A stretch of 64,000 nucleotides of DNA. It comes from Streptomyces ochraceiscleroticus. Its GTDB lineage: Bacteria > Actinomycetota > Actinomycetes > Streptomycetales > Streptomycetaceae. Each line of letters begins with the position of its first letter. Position 1 is the first letter of the stretch. Made by a program: the position numbers and the translations under genes. Below are positions 7,818 to 19,288 of this stretch, piece by piece. The stretch lies in assembly GCF_000720485.1 (NCBI RefSeq), contig NZ_JOAX01000025.1:62001-126000 (forward strand), in the 5' to 3' direction. The notes below the pieces were generated by a model. The model saw nothing but the letters and a program-made list of their open reading frames with translations. It did no database searches and had not been told where the DNA came from.

Positions 7818-10403
7818 TCAGAGCGTGACGTCGACCGTGAGGGGAGCGGGGCCGGGGGAGAGGTCCGTGCGAGCGATCCGGCCCGCCGCGCGGACGTCCG
7901 CGGCGACCAGGGCGAACGCCTCCAGCGCCGTGGCCGGTCCGGTGATCACCGCGCCCGTCACCTCCGTCCGCATGGACACCTTCGCCGCGGACTTCGCCCG
8001 GCGGACCGCGGTGAGGACCTCCGTCGCCGTGTCGAGCAGCGCGGGGTCCGCGCCGCCCGCGAGCGCGCGCAGCGGGTCCGCTTCCGGCCAGGGCGCGCGG
8101 TGCACCGAGCCGGCGGCCCACCACGACCGGACCTCCTCCGTGACGAACGGCAGCACCGGCGCGAAGAGGCGCAGGAGGGTGTCCAGTGCGGTGGTGAGCG
8201 CGGCCCGGGCCGAGGCCGCCCCGGCCCCCGTACCACCGGCCGCGTCCTCCGCCCCGTACGCCCGGTCCTTCACCAGCTCCAGATAGTCGTCGCAGAAGCG
8301 CCAGAAGAACCGTTCGGTGTGGTCCAGGGCGCGGGCCTGGTCGAAGTCCTCGAAGGCGGCGGTGGCCTCCTCGACCGTGGTGGCCAGGGCGGCGAGCAGC
8401 GCCCGGTCCAGCGGCTCGGTGACCGGCGTGCCCTCCGGGACCGGCGGGAAGCTCAGGACGAACCGGCTCGCGTTGAGGATCTTGGTGGCCAGCCGGCGGC
8501 CGATCTTCATCTGGCCGGTGTCGAACGCGGTGTCCGTGCCGGGACGCCCGCTCGCCGCCCAGTACCGCACCGCGTCGGATCCGTGCCGCGCCAGCAGGTC
8601 CAGCGGTGTGACGGTGTTCCCCTTCGACTTCGACATCTTCTTGCGGTCCGGGTCGAGGATCCAGCCGGAGATCGTGGCGTGCCGCCAGGGCAGCGTGCCG
8701 TGCTCGGCGTGCGCGCGGACGACGGTGGAGAACAGCCAGGTACGGATGATCTCGTGCGCCTGCGGCCGGACGTCCATCGGGAAGACCCGTCCGAACAGGT
8801 CGGGGTCGGCCGGCCAGCCGGCCGCGATCTGCGGGGTGAGGGAGGAGGTCGCCCAGGTGTCCATGACGTCCGGGTCACCGATGAAGCCGCCAGGGGCGCC
8901 GCGCTGCGCCTCCGTGCAACCGGGCGGCGCCTCGGCGCTCGGGTCGACGGGCAGCGCCGCGGTGTCCGGGACGATGGGCTTGTCGTAGTCCGGCGCGCCC
9001 GTGCCGTCCAGCGGGTACCAGACGGGGATCGGCACGCCGAAGAAGCGCTGCCGGCTGATCAGCCAGTCACCGTTCAGGCCGCCGACCCAGTTCTCGTACC
9101 GGACGCGCATCCGGTCAGGGTGCCAGCGCAGCTCCGTGCCGCGCCGCAGCAGTTCCTCGCGCAGCTCCCGGTCGCGGCCGCCGTTGCGGAGGTACCACTG
9201 GCGGGTGGTGACGATCTCCAGCGGCTTGTCGCCCTTTTCGTAGAACTTCACGGGGTGGGTGACCGGACGCGGTTCGCCGATCAGCTCGCCGCTCTCCCGC
9301 AGCATGGCGACGACGCGCTCGCGGGCGGTGAACGCGGTGGCCCCGGCCAGCTCCGCGTACGCCGCCCGGGCCCGCTCGCTCTCCAGCGCGGCCGGCGGCT
9401 CGGCGGCGAAGCGGCCGTCCCAGCCGATGACCGGGCGGGTCGGCAACGCCAGCTCGCGCCACCACGTCACGTCCGTGGTGTCGCCGAAGGTGCAGATCAT
9501 GGCGGCGCCGGTGCCCTTCTCCGGGTCGGCGAGCCGGTGCGCGAGGACGGGCACCTCGACTCCGAAGAGCGGGGTGCGCACGGTCTTCCCGAACAGCTCC
9601 TGATAGCGCGCGTCGTCCGGATGCGCGACGACCGCGACGCAGGCGGGCAGCAGCTCGGGGCGTGTCGTCTCGACGAGGAGCGGCGCGCCGGTGGCCTCGC
9701 CCGTACCCGCGAACGCCAGTCGGTGGTACGCGGCGGGCCGCTCCCGGTCCTCCAGCTCGGCCTGGGCGACCGCCGTACGGAACGTGACGTCCCACAGCGT
9801 GGGCGCCTCGGCCGGGTACGCCTCGCCGCGCGCGAGGTTCCGGAGGAAGGCGTACTGGGAGACCGTCCGCGCCGTGTCCCCGATCGTGCGGTACGTCCGC
9901 GTCCAGTCGACCGACAGGCCGAGGCGCCGCCACAGCTCCTCGAAAGCCTGCTCGTCGACGGCGGTCAGCCGCTCGCACAGCTCGATGAAGTTCCGCCGCG
10001 AGATGGGCAGTTGGTGCTTGCCGGGCCTCTCGGGCGGGGTGAAGTCCGGGTCGTACGGCAGCGACGGGTCGCAGCGCACCCCGAAGTGGTGCTGGACGCG
10101 CCGCTCGGTCGGCAGCCCGTTGTCGTCCCACCCCATCGGGTAGAAGACCTCCCGGCCGCGCATCCGCTGGTAGCGGGCGACCGCGTCGGTGTGCGTGTAC
10201 GAGAAGACATGGCCGATGTGGAGGGAGCCGCTGACCGTGGGCGGCGGGGTGTCGATCGAGAAGACCCGGCCGCGCTCGGCGGACCGGTCGAATACGTAGA
10301 CGCCCGACTCCTCCCACCGGGAGGACCACTTCTCTTCCAGCCCGTCGAGGACGGGCCGCTCGGGAACGCCGCTGGGGCGATGAGGAGGCTGAGGGAGCGT
10401 CAT
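7818..10403 (-). CDS. valS: valyl-tRNA synthetase, archaeal/Rickettsia type
   Basis: An 861-residue class I aminoacyl-tRNA synthetase that charges tRNA-Val. The HIGH motif is at residues 62-65 in DTPPPTVSGSLHIGHVFSY and KMSKS at about 584-588 in KKMSKSKGN. The editing domain (ETTRPELLPACVAVVAHP and CTFGDTTDVTWW) and the anticodon-binding domain follow. The segments FYPMGWDDNGLPTERRV and DVMDTWATSSLTPQ match the type found in archaea and Rickettsia. The bacterial form, known as the housekeeping enzyme in other Streptomyces, has PGTDHAG/PGMDHAG at this site. It is therefore probably a second valS. The ATG at 10403 has no strong ribosome binding site. It is convergent with the histidine-phosphatase-like gene. 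Confidence 0.95.
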   Translation of the reverse strand: MTLPQPPHRPSGVPERPVLDGLEEKWSSRWEESGVYVFDRSAERGRVFSIDTPPPTVSGSLHIGHVFSYTHTDAVARYQRMRGREVFYPMGWDDNGLPTERRVQHHFGVRCDPSLPYDPDFTPPERPGKHQLPISRRNFIELCERLTAVDEQAFEELWRRLGLSVDWTRTYRTIGDTARTVSQYAFLRNLARGEAYPAEAPTLWDVTFRTAVAQAELEDRERPAAYHRLAFAGTGEATGAPLLVETTRPELLPACVAVVAHPDDARYQELFGKTVRTPLFGVEVPVLAHRLADPEKGTGAAMICTFGDTTDVTWWRELALPTRPVIGWDGRFAAEPPAALESERARAAYAELAGATAFTARERVVAMLRESGELIGEPRPVTHPVKFYEKGDKPLEIVTTRQWYLRNGGRDRELREELLRRGTELRWHPDRMRVRYENWVGGLNGDWLISRQRFFGVPIPVWYPLDGTGAPDYDKPIVPDTAALPVDPSAEAPPGCTEAQRGAPGGFIGDPDVMDTWATSSLTPQIAAGWPADPDLFGRVFPMDVRPQAHEIIRTWLFSTVVRAHAEHGTLPWRHATISGWILDPDRKKMSKSKGNTVTPLDLLARHGSDAVRYWAASGRPGTDTAFDTGQMKIGRRLATKILNASRFVLSFPPVPEGTPVTEPLDRALLAALATTVEEATAAFEDFDQARALDHTERFFWRFCDDYLELVKDRAYGAEDAAGGTGAGAASARAALTTALDTLLRLFAPVLPFVTEEVRSWWAAGSVHRAPWPEADPLRALAGGADPALLDTATEVLTAVRRAKSAAKVSMRTEVTGAVITGPATALEAFALVAADVRAAGRIARTDLSPGPAPLTVDVTL

Positions 10404-10461
10404 ACGGGCCCATGCTAGTGACGCCCCCGCGTCCCCCGCCCGGCAATTTTCCCGTGGGCCC

Positions 10462-11421
10462 TCAGCCGAGCTGCCGCACCGGCGCCCCCGCCACGAACGC
10501 CGCGATGTCCTCCACCGCCTGCTGGAAGTACCCCTCGTAATTCCGCCGTGTCACATAGCCCAGGTGCGGTGTGGCCAGCAGATTCGGCAGCGACCGGTAC
10601 GGATGGCCGGCGGGCAGCGGCTCCTCGTCGAACACGTCGACCCCCGCGCCCGCGATCCACCCGCCGCGCAGCGCCTCCGCGAGTGCGTCCTGGTCGACGA
10701 TCGCGGCCCGCGAGGTATTGACGAGGTACGCCGTCGGCCGCATCCGCCGCAGTTCCGCGGCGCCGAGCAGCCCCCGCGTCGACTCCCCGAGCACCAGGTG
10801 CACGGAGACGAAGTCGCTGCTCTCCAGCAGCTCCTCCTTCGTGTGCAGCCGCCGGACGCCCGCCGCCCCGGCCCGCTCGTCCGTGAGGTTCCGGCTCCAC
10901 GCGACCACGTCCATCCCGAACGCCTGGCCGACGGCCGCCACTCGAGCCCCGGTCTTCCCCAGCCCGAGGAGTCCGAGCCGCTGCCCGTACAGATCGGCGC
11001 CCACCGTGCTCTGCCACGGCCCGCCCTCCCGCAGCGCGGTGTTCTCCGGGACCAGGCCGCGGGCCAGGCCGAGCAGCAGCGCCCAGGTCAGCTCGACCGG
11101 CGGCTCGGAGTTGCTGGCCGTACCGCACACGGTCACGCCGTGCCGGGCCGCCGCTTCCAGGTCGATCGCGGCGTTGCGCATACCGGAGGTGATCAGCAGC
11201 CGCAGTCGGGGCAACTGCGCGAACAACTCCTCGGGGAACGGGGTGCGTTCCCGCATCACGACGAGAATCTCGCAGTCCCCGACCGCCTCGGCCAGCCGCT
11301 CATGGTCCCCGATGTACTCCCGTACGACGCGCACGTCGACGTCCCCGGCCACCGCGCTCCAGTCCGCCATGGACAGCGCGACGCCCTGGTAGTCGTCGAG
11401 CACCGCACACCGCAGCTTCAT
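10462..11421 (-). CDS. D-2-hydroxyacid dehydrogenase family protein
   Basis: A 319-residue NAD-dependent dehydrogenase of the D-isomer-specific 2-hydroxyacid family. The nucleotide-binding motif GLGKTG is at residues 153-158. The catalytic Arg is in NTSRAAIVD, the Glu in the following segment, and the catalytic His in ATPHLGY near residue 289. The substrate is not predictable; relatives include glyoxylate/hydroxypyruvate reductases and phosphoglycerate dehydrogenase-like enzymes. The ATG at 11421 follows AGGAGGGG and matches the usual N-terminus. The open frame continues upstream across the ketosynthase gene, but that part is antisense. It lies upstream of and on the same strand as valS, 58 bp away. 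Confidence 0.93.
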   Translation of the reverse strand: MKLRCAVLDDYQGVALSMADWSAVAGDVDVRVVREYIGDHERLAEAVGDCEILVVMRERTPFPEELFAQLPRLRLLITSGMRNAAIDLEAAARHGVTVCGTASNSEPPVELTWALLLGLARGLVPENTALREGGPWQSTVGADLYGQRLGLLGLGKTGARVAAVGQAFGMDVVAWSRNLTDERAGAAGVRRLHTKEELLESSDFVSVHLVLGESTRGLLGAAELRRMRPTAYLVNTSRAAIVDQDALAEALRGGWIAGAGVDVFDEEPLPAGHPYRSLPNLLATPHLGYVTRRNYEGYFQQAVEDIAAFVAGAPVRQLG

Positions 11422-11649
11422 CCCAGCCCCTCCTGTCCGGACCCGGCCCCCGGCCGGTCGTTCCCTTGTCGATCTTGCTCCTGGTTGTGTGGAGACTCCA
11501 CAATATCTCAACGGCGGACTCCGTTGATCAGGCCACCTGTATCTCCCCAATCGCCTTGGCAGAGTGGCTGACGAGTCGACGACTCGCCCCGTGGGTGCAC
11601 CCATCGGCCGCACGGGGCGTTGTATCTCTACTACAAACGGAGCTCGCTC
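11422..11649. promoter_or_regulatory. divergent intergenic region with four successive palindromes
   Basis: The 228-bp region separates the dehydrogenase (minus) from the ketosynthase (plus). It contains four perfect inverted repeats within 116 bp: TGTGGAG-A-CTCCACA (11488-11502), TCAACGG-N6-CCGTTGA (11508-11527), CGAGTCG-A-CGACTCG (11572-11586) and TGGGTGCACCCA (11592-11603). The octamer TGTATCTC occurs twice (about 11538 and 11620). The four palindromes differ in sequence, so they are not copies of one site. Confidence 0.6.
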
Positions 11650-12873
11650 ATGAGCATGAACACCGACAACGTCGTGGTCACCGGCCTGGGCGCCACCACG
11701 CCGCTCGGCGGGGACGCCGCGTCGACCTGGAACGCGATGCTCGCCGGGCAGTCCGGCATCGGCCCGCTCGAGGAGGAGTGGGCGGCCGCGCTGCCCGGCC
11801 GGATCGCGGGCCGGCTCGCGGTCGAGCCGACCGAGGTACTGGACCGGGTGCAGGCCCGCCGCATGGACCGCTGCGAACAGGTCGCGCTCGTCGCGGCGCG
11901 CGAGGCATGGGCCGACGCGGGCACGCCCGAGGTCGACCCGGAGCGGCTGGCCGTGGTGATCGGCACGGGCACCGGCGGCGCGCTCACCATGCTGGGCCAG
12001 GACGATGTGCTGGAGGCGTCCGGCGTGCGCCGGGTGTCGCCGCACACCGTCCCCATGCTGATGGCGAACGGCCCGGCCGCCTGGGTCAGCATCGAACTCG
12101 GCGCCCGCGGCGGCGCCCACACGCCCGTCAGCGCCTGCGCGTCCGGGGCCGAGGCGATCGCCATGGGCCTGGACCTGATCCGGCTCGGCCGCGCCGACGT
12201 GGTCGTCGCGGGCGGCGCAGAGGCGTGTGTCTGCGCGCTGACGATGGCGGGATTCGCGCAGGCCAAGGCCCACTCGACGCGCAACGACGAGCCGCAGCGG
12301 GCGTCCCGCCCCTTCGACGTGGACCGCGACGGCTTCGTCATCGGCGAGGGCGCGGCCGTGGTGGTACTGGAACGCGCCGGGTTCGCCGCCGCCCGGTCGG
12401 CCCGCGCCCACGCCACGCTCGCGGGGGCCGGCGTCACCTCGGACGCCTTCCACATCACGGCCGCGCACCCGGAGGGCCAGGTCCGGGCCATGCGCCGGGC
12501 GCTGGACGCCGCCGGGCTCGCGCCGCAGGACATCGGGCTCGTGCACGCCCACGCGACCTCCACGCCCAAGGGCGACCTCGCCGAGGCGCAGTCGGTCACC
12601 GAGGCGATCGGCACCCACCCGGCCGTCACCGCGACCAAGTCGATGACCGGTCACCTCTTCGGCGCGGCGGGCTCCCTCGGTGCGCTCGCGACGATCCTCG
12701 CGGTACGCGACGGCGTCGTGCCCGCCACCGCGAACGTCGAGACGCTCGACCCGGAGGTGAAGCTCGACGTCGTCACCGGCGCCCCGCGCCGGGCCGCCGT
12801 GCCGGCCGCCCTCACCAACTCCTTCGGCTTCGGCGGCCACAACGCGTCGCTGGTCTTCACGCCGGCGCCCTGA
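11650..12873 (+). CDS. beta-ketoacyl-ACP synthase II (FabF-like ketosynthase)
   Basis: A 407-residue condensing enzyme that elongates acyl chains on acyl carrier protein. The full Cys-His-His triad is visible: Cys163 in SACASGAEA, His301 in HAHATSTPKGD and His335 in KSMTGHLFGAAG, with the conserved Lys330. The C-terminal glycine-rich NSFGFGGHNAS is also present. No acyl carrier protein, chain-length factor or reductase is adjacent, so it is a stand-alone paralogue and not part of the main fab operon or a polyketide cluster. ATG 11650 is chosen from GGAG at 11639-11642; an ATG at 11656 is also possible. Its upstream region is rich in palindromes. Confidence 0.92.
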   Translation: MSMNTDNVVVTGLGATTPLGGDAASTWNAMLAGQSGIGPLEEEWAAALPGRIAGRLAVEPTEVLDRVQARRMDRCEQVALVAAREAWADAGTPEVDPERLAVVIGTGTGGALTMLGQDDVLEASGVRRVSPHTVPMLMANGPAAWVSIELGARGGAHTPVSACASGAEAIAMGLDLIRLGRADVVVAGGAEACVCALTMAGFAQAKAHSTRNDEPQRASRPFDVDRDGFVIGEGAAVVVLERAGFAAARSARAHATLAGAGVTSDAFHITAAHPEGQVRAMRRALDAAGLAPQDIGLVHAHATSTPKGDLAEAQSVTEAIGTHPAVTATKSMTGHLFGAAGSLGALATILAVRDGVVPATANVETLDPEVKLDVVTGAPRRAAVPAALTNSFGFGGHNASLVFTPAP

Positions 12874-12959
12874 CCCCACCCGGGTCGGCACGGCGGCGGA
12901 GCGGCGCCGCCCCGTATCTCCGTGGCTTCCGGGACCGCCCGTCACCAAGAATGGCGCCC

Positions 12960-13508
12960 ATGACGACCAGCACCCCCACGACCTCCCCCTCCTGGAGCAC
13001 CCGTCCCGAGGCGCCCGGTGACGCCGTCGCCGTCCGGGAGGTCAACCTCGCCGCGTTCCCCACCGCCGAGGAGGCCGACCTCGTCGACGCGCTGCGCGCC
13101 GACCCCGGCGCGTGGCTCGACGGCCTCTCCTGGGTGGCGGAGACCCCGGACGGCACCGTGGCCGCGTACGCGCTGCTCACCCGCTGCCACATCGGCGGGC
13201 AGCCCGCGCTGGCGCTCGCCCCGTGCGCGGTGCTGCCCGCGCACCAGCGCCGCGGGGCCGGCTCCGCGGCCGTCCACGCGGCGCTCGACGCCGCCCGGGC
13301 ACGGGGCGAGCACCTCGTGGTGGTACTCGGGCACCCCGGCTACTACCCCCGGTTCGGCTTCCGCCCGGCCTCCCACTGGGCGATCAGCGCCCCGATGGAG
13401 GTCCCCGACGAGGCACTGATGGCCCTCCCGCTGGACGCCCCCGGCACGGATCCCGCACGCCCGGTCCCCGCCGGGGTCATCCAGTACGCGGCCACCTTCG
13501 GCCTCTGA
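12960..13508 (+). CDS. GNAT-family N-acetyltransferase (YhbS-like)
   Basis: About 182 residues with a GNAT domain: APCAVLPAHQRRGAGSAAV carries the acetyl-CoA pyrophosphate loop (RRGAGS), and LGHPGYYPRFGFRPAS is the characteristic YhbS-type end of the fold. The substrate is unknown. In-frame ATG codons at 12951 and 12960 both lack a clear ribosome binding site; the second is given. It precedes argC by 128 bp on the same strand. This GNAT-argC neighbourhood recurs in Streptomyces, although a functional link to arginine synthesis is not shown. Confidence 0.85.
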   Translation: MTTSTPTTSPSWSTRPEAPGDAVAVREVNLAAFPTAEEADLVDALRADPGAWLDGLSWVAETPDGTVAAYALLTRCHIGGQPALALAPCAVLPAHQRRGAGSAAVHAALDAARARGEHLVVVLGHPGYYPRFGFRPASHWAISAPMEVPDEALMALPLDAPGTDPARPVPAGVIQYAATFGL

Positions 13509-13573
13509 CCGCCCGGCGCCCGGCCCCTCACCGGGGCGGCGGGCCCTCCCCGTGTCCACTCGCCCCGCCGCCC

Positions 13574-15809
<2,236 letters not shown>

Positions 15810-15813
<4 letters not shown>

Positions 15814-16730
15814 GCGAACCGACCACCGCACGCAAGCACACCGCGCTGCCCAAGGCCCGCATCCTCATCGAGGCGCTGCCCTGGCTCACCCGGCACCACG
15901 GCAAGACCGTCGTCATCAAGTTCGGCGGCAACGCCATGATCGACGAGGAGCTGAAGGCCGCCTTCGCGCAGGACGTGGTCTTCCTGCGGCACGCCGGGCT
16001 CCGCCCGGTCGTCGTGCACGGCGGCGGCCCGCAGATCAGCAAGCAGCTCGCCACGCTCGGCATCGAGTCCGAGTTCAAGGCCGGGCTGCGGGTCACCACG
16101 CCCGAGGCCATGGACGTCGTACGGATGGTGCTGGCCGGGCAGGTCCAGCGGGAGCTGGTCGGGCTGCTCAACCAGCACGGGCCGCTCGCCGTCGGCATGA
16201 CCGGCGAGGACGCCCACCTGATGACCGCCACCAAGCACTACGCGGACATCGACGGCGAGCGGGTGGACATCGGCCGGGTCGGCGAGATCTCCGCCATCGA
16301 CCCGGGCGCGGTCCAGGCCCTGCTGGACGACGGCCGCATTCCGGTGATCTCCTCGATCGCCCGGAGCGCCGACGACGGACACGTGTACAACGTGAACGCC
16401 GACACCGCGGCCGCGGCGCTCGCCGCCGCGCTGAACGCCGAGACCCTGATGGTCCTCACCGACGTCGAGGGCCTGTACGAGGACTGGCCCAACAGCGACG
16501 AGGTCATCTCCCGGCTCACCGCCAAGCAGTTGGAGAAGCTGCTGCCGGATCTCGCGAGCGGCATGGTGCCCAAGATGCAGGGCTGTCTGCACGCCGTACG
16601 CAACGGAGTGCACAACGCCCGGGTGATCGACGGACGGGTCCAGCACTCGATCCTGCTGGAAATCTTCACCGACGAAGGCATCGGCACGATGGTCGTGCCC
16701 GATGCGCACGAGGACGAGGGGGCGGCATGA
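15810..16730 (+). CDS. argB: acetylglutamate kinase
   Basis: A 306-residue amino-acid kinase that phosphorylates N-acetylglutamate, usually the arginine-inhibited step. The N-terminal [12 protein letters not shown] and [11 protein letters not shown] motifs bind ATP and substrate, and the C-terminal [12 protein letters not shown] and LTDVEGLY segments complete the fold. The extended N-terminal helix (residues ~10-30) is the part that, in arginine-sensitive enzymes, forms the hexamer and the arginine site, so feedback inhibition is likely. It overlaps argJ and argD through ATGA junctions. Confidence 0.97.
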
Positions 16731-17947
16731 CGAACGGACTGAGCAACACGGCGCTCACCCAGCGCTGGCAGGGCGCCATGATGGACAACTTCGGCACGCC
16801 CCGCATCCCGCTGGTACGCGGCGAGGGCGCCAAGGTCTGGGACGCCGACGGCGCCGAGTACCTCGACTTCCTCGGCGGCATCGCGGTCAACGCGCTCGGC
16901 CACGCGCACCCGGCCGTCGTCCGCGCCGTCTCCGACCAGGTCGCCACTCTCGGCCACGTCTCGAACTTCTTCGTCGCCGAGCCGACCGTGGCGCTCGCCG
17001 AGCGGCTGCTGCGGATCGCCGGCGGCCGCCCCGGGCGGGTGTACTTCTCGAACTCCGGCGCCGAGGCCAACGAGGCCGCCTTCAAGATCGGCCGGCTGAC
17101 CGGGCGCACCCACATCGTCTCCACCGTCGGCGGCTTCCACGGCCGGACCATGGGCTCCCTCGCGCTCACGGGCCAGCCCGCCAAGCAGGACCCGTTCCGG
17201 CCGCTGCCCGGCGACGTGACGTACGTACCGTACGGCGACACCGAGGCGCTGCGCGCTGCCGTCACCGACGAGACCGCGTTCGTGATCCTGGAGCCGCTGC
17301 AGGGCGAGAACGGCGTCATCGTGCCCCCGTCCGGGTACCTCCAGGCCGCCCGCGAGATCACCGCCGCCACCGGCACGCTCCTCGTCCTGGACGAGATCCA
17401 GACCGGCATCGGCCGGACCGGCCACTGGCTGGAGGCGCAGGCCCAGGGCGTCGAGGCGGACATCGTCACGCTCGCCAAGGGGCTGGGCGGCGGGCTGCCG
17501 ATCGGCGCGACCCTCGCGTACGGCAGGGCCGCCGAGCTGCTCACGCCCGGCGCGCACGGCTCCACCTTCAGCGGAAATCCGGTCGTCTGCGCCGCCGCGC
17601 TGGCCGTCCTGGACACCATCGAAGCGGACGGGCTGCTCGACCACGTGAAGCGCGCCGGGGAGCGGCTGCGGGACGGGATCGGGGCGCTGGGGCACCCACT
17701 GGTCGGCTCGGTCCGCGGCGCGGGCCTGCTGCTGGGTATCGTCTTGACGGGGCCGCACGCGCCGAAGGTGCAGCAGGCCGCTCAGGACGCTGGTCTTCTG
17801 GTGAACGCCTGCGTGCCGGACGTGGTCCGGCTCGCGCCGCCGCTGATCGTCTCGGACGCTGAGGTGGACACGTTCCTCCAGAAGCTCCCCGGCGTGCTGG
17901 ACGCGGCCGCGGACGCGGCCGACGGGGAACAACGATCCGGAGACTGA
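16727..17947 (+). CDS. argD: acetylornithine aminotransferase
   Basis: A 406-residue class III aminotransferase that converts N-acetylglutamate semialdehyde to N-acetylornithine with glutamate as donor. The pyridoxal phosphate lysine is at about residue 251 in [14 protein letters not shown]. The segments [15 protein letters not shown] and [16 protein letters not shown] bind the cofactor phosphate, and [12 protein letters not shown] is the family signature. The ATG at 16727 overlaps the argB stop. The next gene, argR, starts 8 bp after its stop, so the whole set is likely one transcript. Confidence 0.97.
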   Translation: MTNGLSNTALTQRWQGAMMDNFGTPRIPLVRGEGAKVWDADGAEYLDFLGGIAVNALGHAHPAVVRAVSDQVATLGHVSNFFVAEPTVALAERLLRIAGGRPGRVYFSNSGAEANEAAFKIGRLTGRTHIVSTVGGFHGRTMGSLALTGQPAKQDPFRPLPGDVTYVPYGDTEALRAAVTDETAFVILEPLQGENGVIVPPSGYLQAAREITAATGTLLVLDEIQTGIGRTGHWLEAQAQGVEADIVTLAKGLGGGLPIGATLAYGRAAELLTPGAHGSTFSGNPVVCAAALAVLDTIEADGLLDHVKRAGERLRDGIGALGHPLVGSVRGAGLLLGIVLTGPHAPKVQQAAQDAGLLVNACVPDVVRLAPPLIVSDAEVDTFLQKLPGVLDAAADAADGEQRSGD

Positions 17948-17955
17948 GCAGAACG

Positions 17956-18495
17956 ATGACCGAGGCGCAGGACAACGATTCGCTGCACGGCCCTGCCGTA
18001 CCGCAGACACGGACCGCCCGGCACCGCCGGATCGTGGACATCCTCAACCGCGAGCCGGTCAGGTCCCAGAGCCAGCTCGCCAAGCTGCTGGCCGACGACG
18101 GGCTGAGCGTCACCCAGGCGACGCTCTCCCGGGACCTGGACGAGCTGGGCGCGGTGAAGATCCGCAACACCAACGGCGAGCTGATCTACGCGGTACCGAG
18201 CGAGGGCGGCTTCCGCACCCCGAAGGCGCCGCTGGGCGAGTCCGCCAAGGAGGAGCGGATGCGCCGCCTCTCCGGCGAGCTGCTGATCTCGGCCGAGGCG
18301 TCGGCGAACCTGGTGGTCCTGCGTACGCCGCCCGGTGCGGCGCAGTTCCTGGCCTCGGCCATCGACCAGGCCGAGCTGCACGTCATCCTCGGCACCATCG
18401 CCGGTGACGACACACTGCTGCTGATCAGCCGCGACCCGGACGGCGGGCAGGCGCTCGCCGACCACCTGCTGCGGCTGGCGCAGCGGAACGGCTGA
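17956..18495 (+). CDS. argR: arginine repressor
   Basis: A 179-residue regulator that binds ARG boxes as an arginine-bound hexamer. The N-terminal winged helix ([20 protein letters not shown], then a recognition helix around [17 protein letters not shown]) is followed by the C-terminal oligomerisation and arginine-binding domain with the [12 protein letters not shown] segment. It has an N-terminal extension of about 15 residues compared with E. coli ArgR, as in other actinomycetes. It lies 8 bp after argD and probably controls argC and the separate argG through AT-rich boxes seen upstream of both. Confidence 0.96.
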   Translation: MTEAQDNDSLHGPAVPQTRTARHRRIVDILNREPVRSQSQLAKLLADDGLSVTQATLSRDLDELGAVKIRNTNGELIYAVPSEGGFRTPKAPLGESAKEERMRRLSGELLISAEASANLVVLRTPPGAAQFLASAIDQAELHVILGTIAGDDTLLLISRDPDGGQALADHLLRLAQRNG

Positions 18496-18509
18496 GCCCG
18501 GTCCACGTA

Positions 18510-18536
18510 CGGCCCGCTCCCTTCGGGGGCGGGCCG
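18510..18536. terminator. bidirectional hairpin between argR and the PNPOx gene
   Basis: CGGCCCGC at 18510-18517 pairs with GCGGGCCG at 18529-18536, with a further CCC/GGG pairing around a TTCG loop and one bulged base. It lies between convergent genes and could serve both. Confidence 0.6.
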
Positions 18537-18544
18537 CAGGTGTG

Positions 18545-19135
18545 TCAGGAGGCCGGCAGCGGCGGCAGCGGCAGGGGCAGCCCCGGCAGCCCGTCGATGC
18601 TCTGCGCGATGTGCTCCTTCTTGTGGAAGTACGCGTCCAGGCTGTCGTCCGTCTCGCGCTCGAAGCGCGAGCGGTGCAGCGGCCGGTCCTCGTCGTACGT
18701 CATGAACGGCACGCCGTAGCCGCAGGTGTCCCGTATCAGCTCGGCGGTGACGAGAATGATCGCGCGCAGGCCGTGCGCGGACCCGTCGATGCCCGGGAAG
18801 TGCGTGAGCAGCTCGCCCCACCGCGGGTCGTCGCGGAAGACGGGCTCGCCCTTGCCGTGGACGCGGACGATGTTCGGCGGGCCCTCGAAGGCGCACCACA
18901 TCAGCGTGATGCGGCCGTTCTCGCGCAGATGGGCGACGGTCTCGGCGTTGCTGCCCGCGAAGTCGAGGTACCCGACGGTGTGGTCGTCGATGACCGCGAA
19001 GGACCCGGACAGGCCCTTGGGAGAGAGGTTGACCGTGCCGTCCCCCGAGAGCGGCGCGGTCGCGGTGAAGAAGATCTTCTGCGCTTCGATGAACGTGCGC
19101 AGTCTGCCGTCGATGCGTTCGTGAACCTTTCCCAT
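18545..19135 (-). CDS. pyridoxamine 5'-phosphate oxidase-fold protein
   Basis: A 196-residue protein with a split-barrel flavin-binding fold (FFTATAPLSGDGTVNLSPKG, then a YLDFAGSNAETVAHLRENGR segment and a RVHGKGEPV segment). Such proteins bind FMN, F420 or haem-breakdown products; the ligand cannot be assigned and true pyridoxamine phosphate oxidase activity is unlikely because the family's substrate-binding tail is missing. The C-terminus is a Pro/Leu-rich tail. ATG 19135 is used although the ribosome binding site is weak. It is convergent with argR. Confidence 0.85.
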   Translation of the reverse strand: MGKVHERIDGRLRTFIEAQKIFFTATAPLSGDGTVNLSPKGLSGSFAVIDDHTVGYLDFAGSNAETVAHLRENGRITLMWCAFEGPPNIVRVHGKGEPVFRDDPRWGELLTHFPGIDGSAHGLRAIILVTAELIRDTCGYGVPFMTYDEDRPLHRSRFERETDDSLDAYFHKKEHIAQSIDGLPGLPLPLPPLPAS

Positions 19136-19288
19136 ACGGCCCAGTATCCGTCCGCGGTACGGGAGTTGGGCGGGCTGCCGGGTTCGTCCCCATCTCACAA
19201 CGACCCCCGGCCCTCGCTGAGGGAGCGCTTTCCGTACAGTCATCGGCGGTGCGGATCCGGTGAAACGCGCGGTTCCTACCGTCCCGTC

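Noticed and set aside
8100-10418. A 772-codon plus-strand open frame
   Set aside because: Antisense to valS, which has complete catalytic motifs; the shadow has none.
11466-12950. Upstream extension of the acetyltransferase frame across the ketosynthase gene
   Set aside because: The extension is an alternate frame of the ketosynthase; similarity to GNAT begins only after 12960.
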